From Candidatus Fusicatenibacter intestinigallinarum (GTDB taxonomy: Bacteria > Bacillota > Clostridia > Lachnospirales > Lachnospiraceae): a stretch of 57,461 nt of DNA. The notes below the pieces were generated by a model that saw nothing but the letters and a program-made list of their open reading frames with translations, was not told the origin of the DNA and searched no databases. The translations under genes and the position numbers were made by a program. Shown here in pieces: positions 6,700 through 15,313 of the stretch (positions are counted from its first letter, which is position 1; each line of letters starts with the position of its first letter). Location: assembly GCA_019119555.1 (NCBI GenBank), contig DWWU01000045.1:1-57461 (forward strand). Reading direction: 5' to 3'.

Positions 6700-8078
6700 G
6701 ACAGTTCCCTGTATACCTCCAGCGTTCCTTCATCTGTATCATCGCTGAACAGGTATACCGTCCCGTCGTCGGTTTCTATCAGAAGAAATTCACTGTTCTG
6801 AGGATTGAGGCAGAGATAACCGGTTCCGTATCCGTCGATTTTATATCTGCCTTTGGACAGGTTTGGAAGGCCTGTTCCGTTTTTTCTGGATACCTCCGGA
6901 AGATCCTCCAGAAGAGTGACCGACGCGATCTCCGACTGGTCGATTTCATACTCTGTTCCGATGTGAGTGGATCTGAGCGTCCCGTTCTGCACTTCCAGGC
7001 CAATGGGCGTAAACTCTTCTCTTCCCACAGTGACCGGAACCCAGACCAGAAGGCCGGCCAGCAGAAGTACGGTTAGGCCCATCATAACTTTTCCGCCCAC
7101 AGATCCGACATTCACTGAATATCCGGTTCCGACTCTGTTCTCGACCAGAAAATGTCTGTCGTTGGGATTGTAATACAGCAGCGCTCCGAAGTACCAGTAA
7201 GCCTCGTCGCCGTCGTAGCTGTCCAGGCTGGTCATCAGTTTTCTTCTCAGTCCCAGAATTCTCCATTCACAGCGGATCGCCAGCCAGCAGACCGCTACCG
7301 TATAAACAGAAACCGCCGCAGTGAATCCGATCATCCCTCCCATACGGTCATGAAGGGCAAACGCCGACAGCCAGACAAGAACCACACTCAGCCCTGCTGC
7401 CCAGGTCCACGCAGCTGCACGCATTCTTTTCTTGCTCCGGTTAAACTTCCGGTTCACCTCACTGTCTTTGCTGATCAGCTCTGATTTCTGCCGGTCCATC
7501 CACAGCATCATCACACAGAAACACCAGACAAGGCTCGCCATAAGAAACAGAATCAGCAGGTTCTCCCACTCCAGAGATCCCTCTCTCAGGCCTGCCAGTT
7601 CCCACAGCGCCGGAAGCAGGCTGAGAATGCAAAGCACTGCCAGAATCCACTTTTTCACCACATGCACCGGCTGCAGCGCAAGGGAAAAATCCACGTCAGT
7701 CTCCGAAATACGGCTGCTGCCCCAGCCCATCCGTCTTTTCAGTTCCTTCAGCTGTTCTCCATATCTTGCCATCGGAATCATTTCCACTGCAATCATCAGA
7801 TAAATCCAGACAATATAACCCGTAATATACCAGGTAAACCAGGGCATCCAAAAAAACAGAACCGGGAAGAGCAGCATTGCAATCATTCCGAATTTCATAT
7901 CTCTCCGGAATTTTCCGCAGATCTCCAGCACCTGGGGATCCTTCCGGAATTCCCCGGGAATCGCAATTCCCAGGACAGTCTTCTTTTTATCCCCAATCTC
8001 CAGTTTCATGAAAAAATACAACAGGAACAAAATCGGATACGTACATCCCAGCATAACAAGATTCATAACCATACTCAT
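6672..8078 (-). CDS. DUF5808-containing polytopic membrane protein
   Basis: This 468-residue protein has about eight transmembrane segments: two near the N terminus, two around residues 65-100, two to three from about 145 to 205, more at 225-275, and one near 335-355. After about residue 295 comes a DUF5808-like motif (YYNPNDRHFLVENRVGTGYS), and the C-terminal 100 residues look like an extracytoplasmic PH-like beta domain. The function is unknown; such proteins sit with YtrA-type GntR regulators, as here, suggesting a cell-envelope response. The start follows GGGAGGAAAAGG. The final eight residues and the stop are made of a dispersed palindrome. Confidence 0.8.
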   Translation of the reverse strand: MSMVMNLVMLGCTYPILFLLYFFMKLEIGDKKKTVLGIAIPGEFRKDPQVLEICGKFRRDMKFGMIAMLLFPVLFFWMPWFTWYITGYIVWIYLMIAVEMIPMARYGEQLKELKRRMGWGSSRISETDVDFSLALQPVHVVKKWILAVLCILSLLPALWELAGLREGSLEWENLLILFLMASLVWCFCVMMLWMDRQKSELISKDSEVNRKFNRSKKRMRAAAWTWAAGLSVVLVWLSAFALHDRMGGMIGFTAAVSVYTVAVCWLAIRCEWRILGLRRKLMTSLDSYDGDEAYWYFGALLYYNPNDRHFLVENRVGTGYSVNVGSVGGKVMMGLTVLLLAGLLVWVPVTVGREEFTPIGLEVQNGTLRSTHIGTEYEIDQSEIASVTLLEDLPEVSRKNGTGLPNLSKGRYKIDGYGTGYLCLNPQNSEFLLIETDDGTVYLFSDDTDEGTLEVYRELSVTIQPAER

Positions 8079-8096
8079 ACCTTTTCCTCCCAGTCG

Positions 8097-8483
8097 CTAC
8101 ATCTTTTCCGACTCAGCCATTCTGTCATAAAACGATTCGCAGAGTTCCAGAAATTTTTCCTTTGGCACCCCGGCGATCCGCGCCCTGGAAATCAGAAGAA
8201 CCAGCTCTCTCGTGTCTTCCTCCGAAAGTTCTCCCGGCGTCCGGAACTGACCGCTCACCGTCACACCGTTGCGCCGTTCCGTCACAAGATACCCCTCCGC
8301 CTTCAGCTGCTGATAAGCCTTGCTGACCGTCATGGAATTGATTCCGGCCTCCTCCGCCAGCCCCCTGACCGTGGGAAGTTTCTCTCCCGGTTTCAGCTCG
8401 CCGGTTGAAATCCAGTAAATAATCTGGTTGCAGATCTGCTGATAAATCGGTACTTCACTTTGAAAATTCAGTTTCAGAATCAT
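8097..8483 (-). CDS. GntR family regulator, YtrA subfamily
   Basis: This 128-residue protein has an N-terminal winged helix (about 10-75; GEKLPTVRGLAEEAGINSMTVSKAYQQL is clear) and a short helical C-terminal domain (about 80-128), the small YtrA type rather than FadR or HutC. It should repress its own operon, which includes the DUF5808 membrane protein 18 bp downstream. The start at 8483 follows AGGAGGAGGAAAGG; the upstream extension lacks a site. Confidence 0.88.
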   Translation of the reverse strand: MILKLNFQSEVPIYQQICNQIIYWISTGELKPGEKLPTVRGLAEEAGINSMTVSKAYQQLKAEGYLVTERRNGVTVSGQFRTPGELSEEDTRELVLLISRARIAGVPKEKFLELCESFYDRMAESEKM

Positions 8484-8525
8484 CCTTTCCTCCTCCTGAC
8501 ACACCTGTCGCGTCATCAGGGCCGA

Positions 8526-8599
8526 TTTGGAAGCAACCTTCCAAACTTTCACCTCATTTCCCTCTATTTGTATCATATATATTAATGCAAAGCATACAA
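8526..8599 (-). promoter_or_regulatory. Promoter and inverted repeats before the GntR operon
   Basis: On the minus strand: TTGTAT (8594-8599), 16 bp, TATGAT (8572-8577). TTGTAT and ATACAA (8568-8573, 8594-8599) form an inverted repeat spanning the promoter. A second perfect inverted repeat, TTTGGAAG-CAAC-CTTCCAAA (8526-8545), lies in the leader. Either could be the GntR operator. Confidence 0.5.
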
Positions 8600-8620
8600 T
8601 AAGTCAATCTCTCATTTCCG

Positions 8621-8704
8621 CCGCATCCGGACATTGAAAACGTTTCCCGGTGAGCCGAATGCCCCAGACACTATACTTTCCTGCGCTCTGTAACGAGCGG
8701 TAAC
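8621..8704 (+). repeat. Degenerate long palindromic repeat
   Basis: GCATCCGG-A-CATTGAAAA, GAATGCC and CACTATACTTTC align with the middle of the complete copies, but the stem arms have diverged and the ends are decayed. Confidence 0.55.
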
Positions 8705-8721
8705 CAAATTTCAAAAAAAAC

Positions 8722-8750
8722 TTGCCATATGGTTTCAAAAACTATATAAT
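8722..8750 (+). promoter_or_regulatory. Sigma-A promoter of the DUF1836 gene
   Basis: TTGCCA, 17 bp, TATAAT. The transcript would start about 15 bp before the ATG, just ahead of GTGAGGTG. Confidence 0.75.
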
Positions 8751-8771
8751 GTGGATAGTGAGGTGTGACAA

Positions 8772-9377
8772 ATGAACATTGATACAGAAACGCTGCTTCA
8801 GGACCTTCTGGACTCCCTCTCAAAGGTAGACGGTGTTCACCCGGAAGACGTCCCGAATATTGATTTATATATGGACCAGGTAACAACCTTCATGGATGCC
8901 CGCCTTGCTTCCTCCAAACGTTACGAGGAAGACAAAATTCTGACAAAGACCATGATCAACAATTACGCGAAGAATCATCTTCTTCCGCCTCCGGAAAAGA
9001 AGAAATATTCCAAGGAGCATATGCTGGTCCTGATCTTCATTTATTATTTTAAAAATATTCTCTCGATCAATGATATCCAGACGCTCCTTGAGCCGATCAC
9101 GAAAAAGTATTTTCATTCAGAAGATGGTTTTTCCATCTCTGATCTGTATCAGGAGATTTTCGAGCTGGAGCGTTCTGAAATCGGAACAGTTCGGGAAGAT
9201 GTGGTGAAAACTTTCGAAGCTGCCAGAGCCTCCTTCGCCGACGCTCCGGAAGAGGACAGAGAGTTTCTCCAGATATTTTCCTTTATCTGTATGCTCAGTT
9301 TTGATGTCTATCTGAAAAAACAGCTGATTGAGGAGCTGATCGACAAAATGGCTCCGGAAAAGAACAGGCAGAAATAA
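8772..9377 (+). CDS. DUF1836 domain protein
   Basis: This 201-residue, acidic soluble protein fits DUF1836: an N-terminal helical region with LTKTMINNYAKNHLLPPPEKKKYSKEH (about 57-83), a MerR-like helix-turn-helix phrase, followed by helices (HMLVLIFIYYFKNILSINDI) and a C-terminal helical part. The family is common in Firmicutes and probably regulatory, but no target is known. It is monocistronic, with its own promoter and a shared bidirectional terminator with the convergent yerC-like gene. Confidence 0.82.
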   Translation: MNIDTETLLQDLLDSLSKVDGVHPEDVPNIDLYMDQVTTFMDARLASSKRYEEDKILTKTMINNYAKNHLLPPPEKKKYSKEHMLVLIFIYYFKNILSINDIQTLLEPITKKYFHSEDGFSISDLYQEIFELERSEIGTVREDVVKTFEAARASFADAPEEDREFLQIFSFICMLSFDVYLKKQLIEELIDKMAPEKNRQK

Positions 9378-9418
9378 CGGAAATACATTCGCCGAAAATC
9401 TGCCGGACAGAAAGAAAC

Positions 9419-9446
9419 GTAACCGTTTCGCCGGCTGAATGATCAC
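9419..9446 (+). repeat. Palindromic repeat core
   Basis: GTAACCGTTTCGCC-GGCTGAATGATCAC, a moderately diverged core, 41 bp after the DUF1836 stop and before the terminator. Confidence 0.6.
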
Positions 9447-9480
9447 AAAAAAACGACTGCCGCAGGCAAAGAAAACAAAA

Positions 9481-9530
9481 GACCGGATTCCGCCACTGCT
9501 GTATCCTGTACAGGCAGCCGGAATCCGGTC
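9481..9530. terminator. Bidirectional terminator between DUF1836 and yerC-like genes
   Basis: An 11-bp perfect stem, GACCGGATTCC (9481-9491) with GGAATCCGGTC (9520-9530), has a T-rich tract on the minus-strand side (TTTTGTTTTC) and TTCTTAAAATTT on the plus side. The stem begins three bases after the stop of the minus-strand gene. Confidence 0.8.
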
Positions 9531-9533
9531 TTC

Positions 9534-9830
9534 TTAAAATTTGTTCGCTTCCATCCGCTGGAAGACCATCTCATATCCGTCATTTCCGTAACTGAGAGAG
9601 CGGTTTACACGGCTGATGGTGGCAGTGGAAGCTCCCGTCTTCTCTGAAATTTCGAGGTACGTCTTTTTTTCCCGAAGCATTTTTGCTACTTCAAAACGCT
9701 GAGAAAGGGAAAGAAGTTCATTGATCGTACAGACATCCTCAAAGAACGTATAGCACTCTTCCTTGTTGCGCAGACTCAGAATTGCCTCAAACAACTGGTC
9801 TACCGCCTCGATATGAATCTTTTTGTTCAT
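9534..9830 (-). CDS. yerC: TrpR-like protein, YerC/YecD family
   Basis: This 98-residue protein is an all-helical DNA-binding protein of the Trp repressor superfamily. Helix-turn-helix residues LEISEKTGASTATISRVNRSL (about 60-80) and the upstream FFEDVCTINELLSLSQRFEV match YerC/YecD. The physiological target is not established. The ATG at 9830 is used because GGGAGG stands eight bases before it; a TTG two codons upstream is too close to that site. Confidence 0.9.
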   Translation of the reverse strand: MNKKIHIEAVDQLFEAILSLRNKEECYTFFEDVCTINELLSLSQRFEVAKMLREKKTYLEISEKTGASTATISRVNRSLSYGNDGYEMVFQRMEANKF

Positions 9831-9924
9831 ATACAAAACCTCCCGATTCCTGTTCTTTCTCCTGCGGTCAGTGGATCAAATGCACAAACCCGTAAACAGC
9901 GCTGCATTTTTACAGCACAATGAT

Positions 9925-9953
9925 ATTTTAGCACACTAAAGTTTTAAATACAA
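9925..9953 (-). promoter_or_regulatory. Sigma-A promoter of the yerC-like gene
   Basis: On the minus strand: TTGTAT, 17 bp ending TGC (extended -10), TAAAAT. Confidence 0.65.
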
Positions 9954-9995
9954 GGAAAAGTTTCGACAAGGATTCCGGTCTTCGCTTTGCAATGG

Positions 9996-10065
9996 GAAAC
10001 GCCGTTCCGGAGCTTAAGAAACGTGCAGACAGCATTCTTTCTTCCTGCAACCGGGACGGCGTCTC
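9996..10065 (-). terminator. Stem-loop after the xylan operon's last gene
   Basis: GAAACGCCGTTCCGG (9996-10010) pairs with CCGGGACGGCGTCTC (10051-10065) with two mismatches, and a smaller hairpin sits in the loop. The following U-run is short (TTTCCC). It lies 16 bp after the PHP gene stop. Confidence 0.5.
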
Positions 10066-10080
10066 TGAAACGGTCTTCTA

Positions 10081-10824
10081 CTATCTCCTTCCCAGGCGAT
10101 AGCAGTTGACGTATCTCTTAAATTTTTCCAGATTCGTATTCAGAATCAGTTCTTCCGGAAATTCCAGTTTTTCCACCAGCGCCCAGGCATGTCTGTGGCA
10201 CCCTACTTTGGTGTCTGTATGGGCGTCTGAATTCAGAACCACCGGAACCTGATATTTCATGCACCAGCGAAGCATCTCCGTATCATTTTCCACTGCGTTC
10301 TGGCGGCTGCCGGTGCCGTCAAGAGAATGATCGTTGACCTCAAGCACAACGCCGCAGTCTCTTGCTCCCCGCACCAGTTCCTGATAGTCCACCGGGAACC
10401 GGCCGTCGTCCGGATGGCCGATAATATTCACCAGAGGATTTTCCATCGCCTTGCGGTAGGCTCTCGTGATCTCTTCCTTGGTCCCTTTCGGCATACATGG
10501 AATATGCATACTTGCAACTGTCACATCCATTTTCTCCAGCAGAGACGGCTTCATATCCACTGTTCCCTCGAAGTCCATAATATTCAGTTCCACACCGAAC
10601 AACAGCTCCACGCCGAATCTGTGCCGGATCTGTTCCCGGTCGATGGTCGGGGAGTTTTCAAAATAGTACAAGGGAGTAGTCCCCTTCATTCCGCTTCCAT
10701 GATCTGTCACACCGAGCAGGGAAAGTCCCTGCTGTGCCGCGGCAGCCAGCATCTCGTTCAACGTATTATACGCATGGCCGCTGGCTGTCGTGTGTGTATG
10801 CGTATCCAGATAGTCTTTTCTCAT
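10081..10824 (-). CDS. PHP-domain phosphatase, YcdX type
   Basis: This 247-residue PHP hydrolase should bind three metals: DTHTHT (7-12), TDHG, the Glu of FGVELN, MHIP, GHPDDGRF and NSDAH near residue 200. These are the signatures of the YcdX branch and of histidinol-phosphatase relatives, which cleave phosphomonoesters. There are no histidine genes here, so a sugar-phosphate role in the xylan operon is possible but inferred. It starts 35 bp after the dehydrogenase stop with GGAGAG ahead of the ATG and appears to be the last gene of the operon. Confidence 0.88.
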   Translation of the reverse strand: MRKDYLDTHTHTTASGHAYNTLNEMLAAAAQQGLSLLGVTDHGSGMKGTTPLYYFENSPTIDREQIRHRFGVELLFGVELNIMDFEGTVDMKPSLLEKMDVTVASMHIPCMPKGTKEEITRAYRKAMENPLVNIIGHPDDGRFPVDYQELVRGARDCGVVLEVNDHSLDGTGSRQNAVENDTEMLRWCMKYQVPVVLNSDAHTDTKVGCHRHAWALVEKLEFPEELILNTNLEKFKRYVNCYRLGRR

Positions 10825-10859
10825 ATTCTCTCCATTGTCACTGCGTTCTTATCTTTTTA

Positions 10860-11912
10860 TCAGCACACTTTGATCACGCCTTTTACAATATCCGCTTTAT
10901 TCTTCACGCAGGAATCCAGGGCGTTCTTGATATCGTCCAGTTCAAAATAATTGGTCACAACATCCTTGATGTTGATTCTTCCCTCTGCAACCGCCTCAAT
11001 GGCAATCGGATAAATATTGCAATAACGGAACACGGTCTTAAAGGTCAGCTCCTTGTCCAGAGACATACCGATCGGCAGCGTCATCTCTCCGCTTGCACTG
11101 TAGCCGACAAATACGATCGTCGCACCTTTCTTCGCCCCGCGGATCAGCTGAGAGGCAGTGATCTGATTTCCGGCGGTCTCAATTCCAAGATCGAAGCCCT
11201 TTCCTCCGGTCAGTTCCTGAATCCGTGCAACCGTATCCTCCTCTTTTCCGTTGATAACAGCGTCTGCGCCCAGCTCCAGAGCTTTCTGCAGACGTTTTTC
11301 CATCACGTCCACAACGATGACCTTTGTCACACCCATCGCTTTCAGAGACAGAAGACTTACCAGTCCGATGCATCCTGCTCCGGTTACCACTGCAGTCTGT
11401 CCGAGCTTTGCCTCGCCCTGGCGTGCCGCATGCATGCCGACTGCCAGAGGCTCAATCAGTGCGCCTTCCAGAGTGCTCACGTTATCCGGCAGTTTGAAGC
11501 AGAGTCCCGCCTCATGAGCCACATATTCCTGGAACACACCGTCTACCGGCGGAGTTGCGAAAAAGACAACATCCTCACAGAGATTGTATTTTCCCGATTT
11601 GCAGAATTCACAATGTCCGCAGGTCTTGCCCGGTTCCATTGCCACACGGTCGCCTACCTTCAGGTTCTTTACGTTCGCCCCCACTTCCACAACGGTGCCG
11701 CCAGCCTCATGTCCGAGAACAAACGGTGGTTTTACAACAAAATCACCGATGCGTCCGGACTCGTAGTAATGCAGGTCAGAGCCGCAGATTCCCACATACT
11801 CCACCTTTACCAGAACCTCGTCGTCCTTTGGCTGCGGAATCGGACGTTCCTGAATTTCCACTTCCATGATGTCTGTCATTACCGCTGTCTTCATTGTTCC
11901 TTCCATTCTCAT
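10860..11912 (-). CDS. Zinc-dependent polyol (sorbitol/xylitol-type) dehydrogenase
   Basis: This 350-residue medium-chain dehydrogenase has catalytic zinc ligands in GICGSDLHYY and GHEAGG plus the partner Glu (IEPLAVGMHA). The structural zinc is held by CGHCEFCKSGKYNLC, and the Rossmann motif is GAGCIG. The closest types are sorbitol and xylitol dehydrogenases, which oxidise polyols to ketoses with NAD. In a xylan locus it could interconvert xylitol and xylulose. The first ATG follows GAAGGAGGATC. It is 25 bp after the GH115 stop, so probably in the same operon. Confidence 0.88.
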   Translation of the reverse strand: MRMEGTMKTAVMTDIMEVEIQERPIPQPKDDEVLVKVEYVGICGSDLHYYESGRIGDFVVKPPFVLGHEAGGTVVEVGANVKNLKVGDRVAMEPGKTCGHCEFCKSGKYNLCEDVVFFATPPVDGVFQEYVAHEAGLCFKLPDNVSTLEGALIEPLAVGMHAARQGEAKLGQTAVVTGAGCIGLVSLLSLKAMGVTKVIVVDVMEKRLQKALELGADAVINGKEEDTVARIQELTGGKGFDLGIETAGNQITASQLIRGAKKGATIVFVGYSASGEMTLPIGMSLDKELTFKTVFRYCNIYPIAIEAVAEGRINIKDVVTNYFELDDIKNALDSCVKNKADIVKGVIKVC

Positions 11913-11937
11913 GATCCTCCTTCTGTCTTATGATTCT

Positions 11938-14900
11938 TCAACAATTTTTCTGTACTCTCTCCTGCCCCGGTTCCGCGGTCCGGAAACTTTCCTCCGGTCC
12001 GAGGTAAGACTGCTTCGGCTCGTTTCCTGGCCGGAAAAGAAGCAGCCGCTCCAGAACCAGCGGGGCGTCCGCGGCATAGATGCGCAGACAGTTGATTCCA
12101 CTCTTCAGCATCACCTTCACGCGGCAGCGGTGTACCTGGTTCAGCACTCCCTGACACCAGTATTCACAGGCAGGATCTCCCGCATGGTAAGCCGCCGGGA
12201 TCGTATCGATCAGCCGCGCAGCCTCTTCATTGATACGATACGCCAGCTTCAGCCCTTTTTTCTCATCCACAGGATTTCCGGGCGCGCTCTGTATCTCCAG
12301 TATATAATCTCCCGGCGTTTCTGTAAATAGCTGATATTCCAGAAACGGAGCTTTCTGCGACGGTTCCGCCGGCTGAAGCGATACATCCTTTTCCGGAACC
12401 GAAAACTCAGCGGTTGTGGGAAATACTTTCATTCCGGAACCATACCTTCCGTAATCTTCCAGGCAACGGTATCCGGCGGGTTTTCCATTCCACAGCCCGT
12501 CCTCTTTCCGGGTCCAGTGCGCCGCATCCATCACAAATCCATCCGGCCCCTCCAGGAAAGTTCCGGGCGGAAGCTCCGGGATGTTCCGGGCCCCGGCAAA
12601 TACCAGGATCCTCACTTTTTCTTTCTCCGTACACACAAACAGCTCGCAGGGTCTGCCGTCCGGCCCGGAAACTTCACAGTGTTCCGGATCAAACGTCAGC
12701 ACGACAGTCTCCTGATCCGCCGTCCTTCCGCTGCTTTTCGACGGTTTCAGCCAGCTGCAGCCGCCTTCCAGATGCCAGACAATCTCTCCGCAGCCTCCGT
12801 TGGCGATCTCAATCATCACATGCCGGCAGCCGGGATACAGGAAATCCCGGATCAGCACGTCATCGCGGAAGTAATCGTTGGTATGTACCTGCGTCTCATC
12901 GGCGCGTCCAACCAGCAGATATGGCTCCGGCTTTGCCTCCACAAAACAGCGCACGGGATACTTCCAGTTCTCGCTGTTCCACTTGGTAAATCCGATGTGC
13001 TCTGCCAGTTCCATTCCGCTCCATTTGCCGTCCAGAATCCCGGCAAATTCTTCCGCCAGGCGACGATCCTCATTGATGCATTCCTTCATCCGGACGCCCA
13101 TCTCATTAGCCGCCGTCTTCCCCTGCTCCGCGTACAGATGGTTCAGACCGGCATACAGATGCATTTTCAGAAGATTAGCGGTTCCGGCCGCCGGATAATG
13201 AATCATGGAATCATAGGCGTTTCGGCACTCCTCCGGAAGAAGGCTGCGCACTTCCCTGTCTTCCCGTTCCAGACGCAGCGCCCTTTCCAGCATTCTGGCG
13301 GCTTCCCGGTAATGGGCCGGATGATAGATTCTGTCATTCAGAGCTTCCGGACGGCGCAGGCTGTTAAGCCGTACATATTCTTCCGTCACCTCTGCGATTC
13401 TCTCCTGCAGCGCCGCATCTGCCTGCGGGAACTGTGCTGCTGTAAACTCCCGGGTGTAGCGCCCGGTCCGGTTCGGCGCCTCGGTGCCCCAGGTTTCAAA
13501 ATCGTAGGCCAGTTTCATGAAATAGCCCAGGAAAAATTCCTCAAATTTCAAATCTCCCACATTGACGATCCACATCTGGCGCACGCCGTAATCCCAGGCC
13601 TGCGTCATCTGCTCCCAGGTGCGGGTCAGAGGCGTTGACCCCACCCACTCATAGGAGACAGGAGATCCGTGATAATCCAGATGATAGTACATGCCATATC
13701 CGCCGGCATGCGCTCTGTGCTCCCCGTCGGGCAGAAAACGCATATTTCCGAAATTGTCTTCGCACAGCATCACGGTTACGCCGTCAAGACCGTCCCAGTC
13801 TTTCAGTCCCGGCGTGCTGCTGTCGCCGTAATAGTAATCTTCCACTTCCTTGTAAACCGCCAGAAGCATCGGCACTTTGTCAAGATCCGGGTTCACGTAT
13901 TTCTGAATCAGTTTCTTCTGTTCCCGGATAATATCCTTGAGTACCTCAATATTCTCCGCCAGAGAAGCTGGTCCCTGCAGCGCGCTGTCCCGCTCGCCGC
14001 GCATGCCGATGGTAATGAACTTTTCATGCCCTGCGCTGCGCTTCAGACCGTCCGCCCAGTAATTAAGAAGCCCTTCTTTGTTCGTGTTATAATTCCATTC
14101 TGTCCCGTAAGGCGTATCCTCACCCTTTACCTTATCCCATTCTTCGCTGGCACGCATGCAGGGCTCGTGGTGAGAATTTCCGACGATCACGCCGTACTCA
14201 TCGGCCAGATCCATGCTGGCCATTCCCGGTCCGTCCAGGAAAAACGAGGACGTCCACATGGCCGGCCACAGATAGTTTCCCTTCATCCGGAGCAGAAATT
14301 CAAAAACGTGATCGTACATTTCCGCATTGAACCCTCCGAAATGGCGGAAGGTCCAGGTTCCGAAGCAGGGCCATTCATCGTTGATGAAGAAGCCCCGGAA
14401 TTTTACCGAAGGCTCATGGGAGACCATCGGCAGACCGGAGATCCGGCGTACTGCCTTACAGGTCTCCCCGGCCTCTGATGTCCGTACGTCCCCGTCCGGT
14501 TCCGGACTTTCATCGTCTGACGGCCGTTCCCCGCACAGGAACTCAATCGCATCGTATTTCTGCGGAGTCACATCTCCAAAGTACAGAAACGGAGTTACGC
14601 CGATCATCTCGGAGAGCTGAAAGAGTCCGTAAATCGTTCCCCTCTTGTCGCTTCCCGCCACAACCAGAGCCCGTTCCAGGCCTTTCACCGGCCGCTCGAT
14701 ATATCGGATGGTAAATACCTCCCATTTCCCCCGCACGCTGTTCAGATCTATGTTTCCCTGCCGTTCCAGCTCTTCCAGGAGCGGGCTGTGCCCGACCGTC
14801 GCCGCGATCACCGCGGTTGTTTTCTGTCCGTCCGGTATACCCTCAGGTTCATTTTCCTGTTCCTCTGCCTTTGGAACTGCTGTCAGTTCGGTGATTCCGA

Positions 14901-15027
14901 TCTCTGCTCCGCAGACCGTCTCAAAATCCTTCGCCACCTTTGCCGCGACTCTTTTTACTCCCGGAAATGCTTCCGGTTCCAGATAAAAAACTGCAGGCTG
15001 CTTTCGTTTGAATATAATGTTTGCCAT
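11938..15027 (-). CDS. GH115 xylan alpha-1,2-glucuronidase
   Basis: This 1029-residue protein releases (4-O-methyl)glucuronic acid from xylan or branched xylo-oligosaccharides. Visible family stretches include GFFINDEWPCFGTW, HFGGFNAEMYDHVF, GNYLWPAMW and VGNSHHEPCMR, all in the N-terminal half, followed by the catalytic barrel and a C-terminal beta domain from about residue 770 (GCGEIVWHLEGGCSWL). GH115 enzymes can remove internal branches, which GH67 cannot. There is no signal peptide, so it acts in the cytoplasm. The start at 15027 follows AAAGGAG. With GH67 disrupted, this is the only intact alpha-glucuronidase in the locus. Confidence 0.92.
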   Translation of the reverse strand: MANIIFKRKQPAVFYLEPEAFPGVKRVAAKVAKDFETVCGAEIGITELTAVPKAEEQENEPEGIPDGQKTTAVIAATVGHSPLLEELERQGNIDLNSVRGKWEVFTIRYIERPVKGLERALVVAGSDKRGTIYGLFQLSEMIGVTPFLYFGDVTPQKYDAIEFLCGERPSDDESPEPDGDVRTSEAGETCKAVRRISGLPMVSHEPSVKFRGFFINDEWPCFGTWTFRHFGGFNAEMYDHVFEFLLRMKGNYLWPAMWTSSFFLDGPGMASMDLADEYGVIVGNSHHEPCMRASEEWDKVKGEDTPYGTEWNYNTNKEGLLNYWADGLKRSAGHEKFITIGMRGERDSALQGPASLAENIEVLKDIIREQKKLIQKYVNPDLDKVPMLLAVYKEVEDYYYGDSSTPGLKDWDGLDGVTVMLCEDNFGNMRFLPDGEHRAHAGGYGMYYHLDYHGSPVSYEWVGSTPLTRTWEQMTQAWDYGVRQMWIVNVGDLKFEEFFLGYFMKLAYDFETWGTEAPNRTGRYTREFTAAQFPQADAALQERIAEVTEEYVRLNSLRRPEALNDRIYHPAHYREAARMLERALRLEREDREVRSLLPEECRNAYDSMIHYPAAGTANLLKMHLYAGLNHLYAEQGKTAANEMGVRMKECINEDRRLAEEFAGILDGKWSGMELAEHIGFTKWNSENWKYPVRCFVEAKPEPYLLVGRADETQVHTNDYFRDDVLIRDFLYPGCRHVMIEIANGGCGEIVWHLEGGCSWLKPSKSSGRTADQETVVLTFDPEHCEVSGPDGRPCELFVCTEKEKVRILVFAGARNIPELPPGTFLEGPDGFVMDAAHWTRKEDGLWNGKPAGYRCLEDYGRYGSGMKVFPTTAEFSVPEKDVSLQPAEPSQKAPFLEYQLFTETPGDYILEIQSAPGNPVDEKKGLKLAYRINEEAARLIDTIPAAYHAGDPACEYWCQGVLNQVHRCRVKVMLKSGINCLRIYAADAPLVLERLLLFRPGNEPKQSYLGPEESFRTAEPGQERVQKNC

Positions 15028-15142
15028 GATGTCCTTTCTCCTTTTCCGTCCGGAACATCTGCGGCGGATCAGGCTGTCTGAACCATTGCCCGCAGTCTTA
15101 CCGTTCTCTCCGGAAAAGAATTCTGTTTTTCTTTTTGTAATG

Positions 15143-15148
15143 ATTATA
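15143..15148 (-). promoter_or_regulatory. Candidate -10 element before GH115
   Basis: TATAAT on the minus strand, 115 bp before the GH115 start and downstream of the hairpin at 15240-15291. No good -35 is placed upstream, as expected if an activator such as an AraC-type protein drives it. The surrounding 15028-15313 holds no gene. Confidence 0.35.
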
Positions 15149-15239
15149 AACGTTTGGTCTGCCTGCTTCTCCGACAACTTTGCGTTTCTTCTTTCACATA
15201 TTGCGGCGCGGCTTTTGCATCTCAGAATTCAGCCCGCAA

Positions 15240-15291
15240 GAGCAGGAAAGCCTGCCCGCGCGCTGCGGACAGGCCTTCTCCGGCTCTGCTC
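15240..15291 (-). terminator. Nested hairpin after the binding-protein gene
   Basis: An outer GAGCAG/CTGCTC stem and an inner AAGCCTGCCCGC/GCGGACAGGCCTT stem lie about 22 bp after the solute-binding gene. The U-run is weak, so it may only partly stop transcription into GH115. Confidence 0.45.
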
Positions 15292-15313
15292 AGGAAAAAT
15301 TCCTGTCAGCTTC